A stretch of DNA of 6,998 bases from an uncultured Brevibacterium sp. (GTDB taxonomy: Bacteria; Actinomycetota; Actinomycetes; Actinomycetales; Brevibacteriaceae), in the NCBI GenBank assembly GCA_902489185.1, contig CABTZC010000109.1:1-6998 (forward strand). The letters run 5' to 3'. A model generated the notes under the pieces. It had not been told where the DNA came from. It did not search any database and worked only from the letters and a program-made list of their open reading frames with translations. Positions 1 through 4,895 of the stretch are shown one piece after another (positions within the stretch are counted from its first letter, which is position 1; the number at the start of each line of letters is the position of its first letter). The translations under genes and the position numbers were made by a program.

Positions 1-1235
1 GGCCAAAACCCACCACCCCCCCGCGGAGCCGTAAACGGAGCCAACGTCATTCCCAAGGTGCCGTGACCGGTGAGGACTGTGACACCTCGGCCGATTTCCT
101 TAAAGATTGGCAATCCGTCCGCGGTCATGGGGCGGCTGCCGATCCGCGCAACCGCACCCTTCCGGTCAAGCTCACCCACCGCCGGGACAAGGCGGGTAGC
201 GGCGCGCACTAGGGCGTTAACCTCGGCGGGCGTTGGTGCCGTACGCGGCTTACCGCCAAACCGCATTCCTCCTGATAGGCGCACACGTGTGTCGTCCGGG
301 TTGATCACCACGTGGTCCTCAATACTCATGAGCGCCCGCGAGGCCACCGGCCCGTCAGTGGGAATCTCCACACTCCAGCCCACGCCGGGTTCCACCGCAA
401 CGCGCCCACCAAAAAGGCGGGCCACTTCGTCGCTTTGCGCACCGGCAGCAATGACGACGTGGCGGGCGCGGTGCTGCTCGCCGAGGTCGGTCTCCACGCA
501 CGCTGCTCCCCCACCTGCGGCCTCACGCCCCGAGGTGACAGCCGCTTGGTGGAAACGGGCGCCTCGGGATTGGGCGGCGTTGCGCACGGTTGCGGTGACG
601 TGGCCGGGGTGGAAGGAAACGTCGTCGGGGTAGAACACTCCACCGGCAATGTCACTGGCGAGCGCGGGTTCGCAGGCGCGGGTTTCAGCGGCGTCGAGGA
701 GCTGGCTACGAACCCCGGCGGGGGCCACGGTGGCGGCTTCGCGGGCTTGAGCGCGCAGGGCTTTCGCCGAGGTGGCCACGTAGAGCCAGCCGGTGCGGCG
801 CAGGTGCAGGTCGGTCGATTCGCGTTGTTCAAGTTCGGCGTATAGATCCACGCTGGTGCGTGCCATGTTGTAGATGGTGCGGATGTGGCGTTTGGCGTGT
901 CCGGGGCGTGAGGCCCACGCGAATGTGGGCAGCCAACCCAGCGTGCGCAGTGGCAGCGGGGTGGCGAGCTCAATGCCTCCCCCACCGGCAAGAACGGCCC
1001 TGGCTCCGGTGACAAGGGCGCGCGGATTGGACATGGGTTGGGCGTAACTGAGCGCCATGATGCCAGCGTTCGCATACGATGCGGCCGGCTCTGGCTGGGG
1101 GTCAAAAACGTCCACTTCCCACCCGGCGAGCGCACACTCATACGCCAGATAACTGCCGACGATTCCGCCACCAACAATGATGATCGACTGCTGGCTGGGC
1201 GTGGGGCGCGGGGTGTGTGAGCGGCGCGGACTCAT
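1..1235 (-). CDS. FAD-dependent D-amino-acid dehydrogenase/oxidase, DadA-like (3' end outside window)
   Basis: Continuous minus-strand frame of 411 codons running off the window's left edge. Residues 18-30 hold the Rossmann nucleotide-binding motif IIIVGGGIVGS, with an acidic residue (Asp45) about 20 residues on, where the adenine ribose is usually bound. Further DAO/DadA-type landmarks are SYANAG (about 53-58), the late RPMTADGLP segment, and GHGTLGMTLAP (390-400) near the FAD pyrophosphate. Such enzymes oxidatively deaminate D-amino acids or glycine to 2-oxo acids. The NAG motif and a length above 410 residues favour DadA over the shorter glycine oxidase ThiO, but the substrate cannot be told. 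The start is the ATG at 1235-1233; GGAAAG lies 5 nt upstream inside the preceding gene, whose TGA overlaps the start by 4 bp (ATGA), implying translational coupling. The first 15 residues (SPRRSHTPRPTP) are a basic, proline-rich leader not typical of the family. The final residues after GMTLAPFTA (PRGGGGFW) look atypical and follow a C7 run at 16-22. Confidence 0.88.
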   Translation of the reverse strand, partial: MSPRRSHTPRPTPSQQSIIIVGGGIVGSYLAYECALAGWEVDVFDPQPEPAASYANAGIMALSYAQPMSNPRALVTGARAVLAGGGGIELATPLPLRTLGWLPTFAWASRPGHAKRHIRTIYNMARTSVDLYAELEQRESTDLHLRRTGWLYVATSAKALRAQAREAATVAPAGVRSQLLDAAETRACEPALASDIAGGVFYPDDVSFHPGHVTATVRNAAQSRGARFHQAAVTSGREAAGGGAACVETDLGEQHRARHVVIAAGAQSDEVARLFGGRVAVEPGVGWSVEIPTDGPVASRALMSIEDHVVINPDDTRVRLSGGMRFGGKPRTAPTPAEVNALVRAATRLVPAVGELDRKGAVARIGSRPMTADGLPIFKEIGRGVTVLTGHGTLGMTLAPFTAPRGGGGFW

Positions 1236-1858
1236 TTCTTTCCGAACAGTCTGCCAAAGAAGGACTGTTTCTGGGGTTCCCCGCCGCCGAGGTCGCCCCC
1301 GTCTTGCGGGTCCGCCAGCGGCTCTTCGCTGGGGTCCGGTTCAGTTTGCTGGTATGTGAAGTACTGCCCTTCAACGGCAAACACGTCGTCGCCTGAGCCC
1401 ACTGCACCCACGGCGCGCGGAAGTTCCTGGATAAGAAGGTCGCCATCCACCTCGGCCGGTTCTTCTTCCCCACCTTCCTCACGGAACATAAACGCGGACT
1501 CATCCACGACCGGAGTGCCTTCATTGAGCTCCTCATCACCAGCAAGCAGGTGCCTGACGAGTGTGCCGTCGACGAACACCCGGTAATCCACGAAGCTCAT
1601 GGAGGACACCGTGCTCGCTACGTGCCAAGTACCGGGCAGGGTGATCGAGTCGGTTTCGAAGTGAGGCGCGATCAGCATTTCCGGGTCCCACAGGATAGTC
1701 CAGTCACCGGGGCGCGCCACCGCAAAGAACTGGTTCGACGGGTCATGGAATGCAGTCCACAGGTCACCTTTGACCTGTGTGGGGGTCAGTCCCCAGGCCT
1801 CGAACTGCTGAGGCGTTACGGGTTCCGTTGTGAGGATCAATGAAGTTGTCAGTCCCAT
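1232..1858 (-). CDS. Acidic hypothetical protein with basic amphipathic C-terminal tail
   Basis: I do not recognise this family. From the ATG at 1858 (MGLTTSLILTTEP) the product is 208 residues. The N-terminal 110 residues are rich in Trp, Phe and Pro (for example DLWTAFHDPSNQFFAVARPGDWTILWDP) and look like a compact beta-rich globular domain. Residues from about 120 are strongly acidic (EELNEG, REEGGEEEPAEVDGD, QTEPDPSEEP) and probably flexible. The protein ends in SFFGRLFGKK, a short hydrophobic and basic tail that could form a membrane- or partner-binding helix. No signal peptide or transmembrane segment is seen. An upstream GTG at 1981 would add 41 residues, but that stretch (QNRQHRVFHRPVAARQ) looks non-conserved in character, so the shorter start is preferred; neither start has a convincing ribosome binding site. 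The gene ends in a 4-bp overlap with the FAD enzyme, suggesting linked expression and possibly a related role, which remains inference. Confidence 0.7.
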   Translation of the reverse strand: MGLTTSLILTTEPVTPQQFEAWGLTPTQVKGDLWTAFHDPSNQFFAVARPGDWTILWDPEMLIAPHFETDSITLPGTWHVASTVSSMSFVDYRVFVDGTLVRHLLAGDEELNEGTPVVDESAFMFREEGGEEEPAEVDGDLLIQELPRAVGAVGSGDDVFAVEGQYFTYQQTEPDPSEEPLADPQDGGDLGGGEPQKQSFFGRLFGKK

Positions 1859-2013
1859 ACGAAAAGCGTAGCTAAATGTGGTCCATGAAGGAATGGTTTG
1901 TCTGGCTGCCACCGGCCTGTGGAAAACCCGGTGTTGCCGATTTTGGCCCGGTAAAGTTATGCGCATTGAGTAGATAAGCACGTTACTCAGGGTTATGAAG
2001 GGAGGTGCAAACG
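1859..2013. other. Divergent intergenic region between two opposite transcription units
   Basis: This gap of about 155 bp separates the minus-strand hypothetical/oxidase pair from the plus-strand ImmA/IrrE gene, so it should hold both promoters. For the plus strand the best I can find is TTGCCG (1934-1939) with TATGCG (1958-1963) 18 bp on, or TAGATA at 1971-1976; both are weak matches. For the minus strand only an A/T-rich TTTAGCTA near 1870 stands out. No clear palindrome or terminator is visible. Confidence 0.4.
1998..2005 (+). promoter_or_regulatory. Strong ribosome binding site deciding the ImmA/IrrE start
   Basis: AAGGGAGG is a near-perfect anti-Shine-Dalgarno match ending 8 nt before the ATG at 2014. 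The alternative in-frame GTG at 2005 lies inside this site and cannot be served by it, so the ATG is chosen. Confidence 0.85.
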
Positions 2014-3171
2014 ATGAGCGTTCGAGTTGATGTTCAACCCAGGCTTTTAGAGTGGGCAGTCGAACGAGCCGGGTGGGACCGCGAAACTACGATTGATCGT
2101 GTTCCAAGCTTTAGCGACTGGGTCGCTGGGGTGAAGAAACCCACGCTGAAACAACTCGAGAAGTTCGCACGCGATACCCACGCGCCCTTAGGGCTCATGT
2201 TCTTACCGGAACCTCCTCATGAAACCGTTCCCATTCCCGACATGCGAACGTTCGGCAATAAGCAGGTACCACGACCCTCGGCGGATCTGCTCGACACGAT
2301 TTATTCGTGTCAGGATCGACAGGACTGGTACCGCACATACGCGCAGACGAACGATGTAGAACCGCCAAACCTCATCCCACACGCGACCACGGCAACACCA
2401 GCTACAGTTGTGGCGCGTCACATGAGGGAGCAGCTGGATCTGCCGAGCCTGGGTCACAATGTTGTCTACAGTCGGCAGCAGACGATTCGCCACCTGATTG
2501 ACCGTGTTGAAGGCCTTGGGGTCTTAGTCATGATCAACGGCGTTGTTGGTACGAACACCCACCGTAAACTCAACCCGCAAGAGTTTCGAGGTTTTGCACT
2601 TGCAGACCCCTTAGCACCGTTGATCTTCGTCAACGGTGCTGACACAAAAGCGGCACAGATTTTTACCCTGATTCACGAGTTCGCACACATCATTCTGGGC
2701 TCCAGCGCCTTGTCTGACGCTTCCACGCACCTGGAAAACGGCATGCGTGAAGAAGAGTGGTGCAATCAGGTTGCCGCCGAAGTTCTAGTACCGCTCGATG
2801 CTCTAGAACATGACTTTTCCGGCGAAGAATCTGTTGAGGAGCTCGAACGTTTGTCCAACACGTTCCAGGTCAGTACCTTGGTTATTCTCAAGCGGCTTTT
2901 CGACGCCCACTTGATTACGTGGGAGGAGTACCGCGCACGCTATGTAACCGAGCAAAAGAGAATCGGTGAAATCCTAGCCTCTCAAAAGCCGTCAAAAGCT
3001 GGAGGCAACTTTTATAACACTCAGCTCATTCGGCTTAGTCGCACGTTTGCCAGCGCCGTCATTGCAAGTGCTATGGAAGGGTCCACGGCATATCGCCAGG
3101 CCTACCAATTACTGGGCACAAAGAAACGCTCGACGTTCGACACCATGGCAAGCGAACTGGGGATCGCCTGA
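2014..3171 (+). CDS. HTH (XRE-like) and ImmA/IrrE zinc metallopeptidase protein, likely antitoxin/regulator
   Basis: A 385-residue protein. Residues about 1-70 form a divergent helix-turn-helix (FSDWVAGVKKPTLKQLEKFA, then APLGLMFLPEPP) as found at the front of COG2856-type regulators. The second half is an ImmA/IrrE (DUF955) domain: HEFAH at 221-225 is the HExxH zinc motif, and Glu256 in NQVAAEVLVP is the likely third ligand about 31 residues later. ImmA-type proteins cleave repressors; in the HTH-fused group paired with DUF4411 PIN-like proteins the HTH-peptidase is thought to be the antitoxin. The C-terminus (AYQLLGTKKRSTFDTMASELGIA) reads like a normal family ending, so the gene appears complete. 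Its TGA shares one base with the ATG of the truncated toxin remnant (TGATG), the typical coupled antitoxin-toxin order. Base composition is clearly lower in GC than the flanking genes (29 of 60 G/C in 2641-2700), consistent with horizontal acquisition. An arrangement resembling Rv2515c-Rv2514c of Mycobacterium tuberculosis is my recollection, not a search result. Confidence 0.9.
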   Translation: MSVRVDVQPRLLEWAVERAGWDRETTIDRVPSFSDWVAGVKKPTLKQLEKFARDTHAPLGLMFLPEPPHETVPIPDMRTFGNKQVPRPSADLLDTIYSCQDRQDWYRTYAQTNDVEPPNLIPHATTATPATVVARHMREQLDLPSLGHNVVYSRQQTIRHLIDRVEGLGVLVMINGVVGTNTHRKLNPQEFRGFALADPLAPLIFVNGADTKAAQIFTLIHEFAHIILGSSALSDASTHLENGMREEEWCNQVAAEVLVPLDALEHDFSGEESVEELERLSNTFQVSTLVILKRLFDAHLITWEEYRARYVTEQKRIGEILASQKPSKAGGNFYNTQLIRLSRTFASAVIASAMEGSTAYRQAYQLLGTKKRSTFDTMASELGIA

Positions 3172-3395
3172 TGTACGTGCTCGACTCCAACGTTTTCATC
3201 GAGGCCAAGAACCGATACTACGACCGATACGTTTGGGATGCTCAGAAAGACTGGCGCACGGTTAATTCTGCAGCAGTAGTCACCCCCTCACCTAGCGCCT
3301 ATCCGGCAGGCTTCCCGGGGCGGGCCTTCCCGGCGGGCTTATCCGTGTATCGAACCGTGTGCTCGCCCACTTCCGCTGCGTTGAGTTCAGGTTGA
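3171..3395 (+). pseudogene. Truncated PIN-like (DUF4411-type) toxin remnant
   Basis: The first 17 codons, MYVLDSNVFIEAKNRYY, match the usual beginning of DUF4411 PIN-like proteins, including Asp5, the first acidic catalytic residue of the PIN fold. Full-length members are about 150-165 residues and carry further conserved acidic residues. Here the recognisable part stops at about base 3221; what follows (DRYVWDAQKDWRTV, then a Pro/Gly/Ala-rich stretch) does not resemble the family, and the frame ends after 74 codons. The homology break coincides with two copies of ACCGATAC (3211-3218 and 3223-3230), a possible deletion or duplication junction. The frame overlaps the convergent Fic gene's end by 9 bp. 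A PIN nuclease cannot be formed by this product, so it is almost certainly inactive. Alternatively a much-shortened peptide could still be translated through coupling with the antitoxin. Confidence 0.72.
3305..3344. repeat. Three imperfect tandem GC-rich units (12-13 bp)
   Basis: GGCAGGCTTCCC (3305-3316), GGCGGGCCTTCCC (3319-3331) and GGCGGGCTTATCC (3332-3344) follow one another within the replaced part of the toxin remnant. TATCCG borders both ends (3300-3305 and 3341-3346 region). They do not form a strong hairpin, so a rho-independent terminator is not supported, although a terminator would be expected between the converging genes. The short GC-rich patch contrasts with the AT-richer module around it. 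Confidence 0.6.
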
Positions 3396-3401
3396 GTTCA
3401 G
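3380..3401. repeat. Perfect 11-bp tandem duplication at the end of the Fic gene
   Basis: GTTGAGTTCAG occurs twice back to back (3380-3390 and 3391-3401), with a further partial copy AAGTTCAG at 3403-3410. The first copy contains the Fic stop codon (3389-3387 on the minus strand) and the second encodes the last residues. Eleven bases is not a multiple of three, so the duplication changes the reading frame and creates the present C-terminus; with a single copy the frame would continue as LLNSTQRKWAS. Confidence 0.85.
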
Positions 3402-4640
3402 CAAGTTCAGAAGGTCGTTAGACACGTATCCGCGTTTACCCTTGTCGACACTTCGCTTTTCCAAAACGCCGGCCGCCACAAGGTGTTCAAGGGCACTCTG
3501 CGCCGCCGTTGCTGTTGTACCGGTCAGCCGAGCGGCCACATCGATCGTCAACGCCGGAAGTTTCGGCAACACATCGAGGATCTTCCACACGGTTGAATCA
3601 CTTCGCGGAATTCTGGTCCCAGCCTGCTCTGCATAAGCGACGATGGTGTCTCGGCTATCACGATCAAACTCATCGAGCTCAGCCTTAAGCGCGGTCGCTA
3701 AGTCCACGGCTTCGTCTGCCGCAGAAATGAAGTGCGCAAGCCACGCGTTGACGCCTTCGCTGATACTTAACTCACGCGCAGGCTCAGATTCTGTAGCCAA
3801 GTCGGCACCATGCGGGATGCCACGAAAAGCCATCAACCCGGTGACATTTTCATCTGAACGGGTCAGAAGCACCTGACTGATCGGCAACACCGAACCTTCC
3901 GTCAGACCACCGCGAACCAACACGGTATGAATGAGCGCTCGCCCAATACGCCCATTACCATCAGCAAACGGGTGCAAAGTTTCGAACTGCGCGTGCACCA
4001 GTCCAGCCTGAATAAGGGAACCCGTCGCCGCGCCGTTCATAAACGCCACCAGGTCCTGCACTGCCGGTATGAGATCCGCCGGTGCTGGCGGAATGAACTC
4101 CGCTTGACCTGGGTGGATGTCGCTGCCGCCCACCCAGTTCTGTCTGTCGCGCGTACCCGGCTGGTTGAGGTCGGGCAGAAGTTCTGCCTGCAACGCCTCA
4201 ATGTCGGGCCACGTGATGTTCTCCGCCGCTCCCAGGCGATTAACAGCGCTTGTGAGTGCGGCGATGTTGTCCGCAACTTCAGCCGCCGCCGAGGTGTTTC
4301 CGGAGTTGGTAACGGCAGTCCTGGTGCGCTCGAGCCGCTTGAGTTCTTCGAAGACAATGTTCCGAGCGTTAGAGCGCAGGCCCTCTATGTAGGAGCTCGA
4401 TACTGCTTCGCTCCGCAGGAGGTAACGCGATATTGCTTCGAGCTTTCCAGTTGACTTATGGAACTTCTGGGTTCGGATGCGTCTTTCTACCCGACTGGCT
4501 TGAGTAGCCACTTCGGGATCAATACGCCACTCGGGTTCAATGAGCGAAAAGGGTTGATATGACCAGTACGTTCCTCCCCAGCGGTCACGTGGGCGCCGTG
4601 CATCGTCGGGCGGAGTCCACTCCCCAACTGACCAAGACAT
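3387..4640 (-). CDS. Fic-domain protein with N-terminal inhibitory motif and C-terminal winged helix
   Basis: A 417-residue protein from the ATG at 4640. Fic enzymes usually transfer AMP from ATP to hydroxyl side chains of target proteins. The complete active-site signature HPFADGNGRIGR lies at residues 223-234, with the catalytic His223 and the anion-binding GNGR loop. Upstream, SSYIEG (82-87) fits the inhibitory-helix consensus [S/T]xxxE[G/N], with Glu86 as the residue expected to block productive ATP binding; its N-terminal placement makes this a class II, self-inhibited Fic. NWVGGSDIHPGQAEFIPPAP (about 168-187) is the typical pre-Fic flap region. Residues about 345-415 form a winged-helix-like segment (VWKILDVLPKLPALTIDVAARL, then EHLVAAGVLEKR) probably binding DNA. 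Starts at 4676 (TTG) and 4667 (ATG) are possible, but only the 4640 ATG has a reasonable ribosome site. The last codons lie in an 11-bp tandem duplication, so the C-terminus may be shortened. No Fic antitoxin gene is adjacent; the twin palindromes upstream suggest autoregulation. Target protein unknown. Confidence 0.92.
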   Translation of the reverse strand: MSWSVGEWTPPDDARRPRDRWGGTYWSYQPFSLIEPEWRIDPEVATQASRVERRIRTQKFHKSTGKLEAISRYLLRSEAVSSSYIEGLRSNARNIVFEELKRLERTRTAVTNSGNTSAAAEVADNIAALTSAVNRLGAAENITWPDIEALQAELLPDLNQPGTRDRQNWVGGSDIHPGQAEFIPPAPADLIPAVQDLVAFMNGAATGSLIQAGLVHAQFETLHPFADGNGRIGRALIHTVLVRGGLTEGSVLPISQVLLTRSDENVTGLMAFRGIPHGADLATESEPARELSISEGVNAWLAHFISAADEAVDLATALKAELDEFDRDSRDTIVAYAEQAGTRIPRSDSTVWKILDVLPKLPALTIDVAARLTGTTATAAQSALEHLVAAGVLEKRSVDKGKRGYVSNDLLNLLNST

Positions 4641-4649
4641 ACGCGAAAG

Positions 4650-4655
4650 CCTTTC
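4650..4655 (-). promoter_or_regulatory. Ribosome binding site for the Fic gene
   Basis: On the minus strand GAAAGG sits 9 nt before the ATG at 4640. No comparable site precedes the in-frame alternatives at 4667 or 4676, the latter of which lies inside a palindrome. This decides the start in favour of MSWSVGEW. Confidence 0.6.
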
Positions 4656-4670
4656 ACCAACCACCATCCA

Positions 4671-4697
4671 ATCCAAGGATAATGCTTATCCTTGGAT
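4671..4697. promoter_or_regulatory. Palindromic operator 1 upstream of the Fic gene
   Basis: A perfect inverted repeat with 12-bp arms: ATCCAAGGATAA (4671-4682), spacer TGC, TTATCCTTGGAT (4686-4697). It lies 31-57 bp upstream of the chosen Fic start, where it could cover the promoter or transcription start. The core AAGGATAA-N3-TTATCCTT is repeated exactly in operator 2. A further GGATAA (4694-4699) follows, overlapping its right arm. A dimeric DNA-binding protein is the expected ligand; the winged helix of the Fic protein itself, or the neighbouring HTH-ImmA protein, are candidates by inference only. Confidence 0.8.
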
Positions 4698-4714
4698 AAA
4701 GCGCGCGTACACCA

Positions 4715-4733
4715 AAGGATAACGGTTATCCTT
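4715..4733. promoter_or_regulatory. Palindromic operator 2 upstream of the Fic gene
   Basis: AAGGATAA (4715-4722), spacer CGG, TTATCCTT (4726-4733): the same half-sites and the same 3-bp spacing as operator 1 but with different spacer bases. The centres (4684 and 4724) are 40 bp apart, close to four helical turns, so proteins bound at both would face the same side of the DNA. Confidence 0.8.
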
Positions 4734-4812
4734 GAGCACTTAGCTCATCTCGCCCAGGCTAAACACGATCTTGGAAAAGCTGGCCTCAACGCACACCTGC
4801 GTAGGACTTTCG

Positions 4813-4894
4813 AACTCCCCACAAGCTTCCCACTTAACTTCCCAAAGTGTTATGTTGAGTGGGAAGTTAAGTGGGAAGTTGAAAAAACTCCCCA
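4813..4894. repeat. Compound inverted repeat with 12-bp internal tandem units, flanked by 9-bp direct repeats
   Basis: Left arm CTTCCCACTTAACTTCCCA (4826-4844) is the exact reverse complement of the right arm at 4860-4878, separated by a 15-nt loop. Each arm is itself a near-tandem duplication of 12 bp; the right side reads AGTGGGAAGTTA (4858-4869) then AGTGGGAAGTTG (4870-4881). AACTCCCCA occurs as a direct repeat on both sides (4813-4821 and 4886-4894). The element lies directly after the serine-hydrolase stop codon on the minus strand and before the Fic operators. It could act as a transcription terminator for the hydrolase transcript, although no T-run follows the stem on that strand, as an operator, or be the trace of a small mobile or recombining element. 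Confidence 0.75.
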
Positions 4895-4895
4895 G

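Noticed and set aside
70..845. Plus-strand frames across the FAD enzyme
   Set aside because: Low-complexity Arg/Thr/Ala compositions antisense to a well-supported gene, with no ribosome sites.
326..1177. Long minus-strand frame of 283 codons overlapping the FAD enzyme
   Set aside because: It is Pro/Arg/Ser-rich with no motif and lies out of frame with the continuous DadA-like reading that has clear FAD motifs; it is a high-GC shadow.
3296..3346. Rho-independent terminator between the converging toxin remnant and fic
   Set aside because: The GC-rich units are direct rather than inverted repeats; only a 5-bp CCGGG/CCCGG stem forms and no T-run follows.
4826..4878. CRISPR-like repeat array
   Set aside because: Only two pairs of 12-bp units in inverted arrangement, with no regular spacers and no cas genes.
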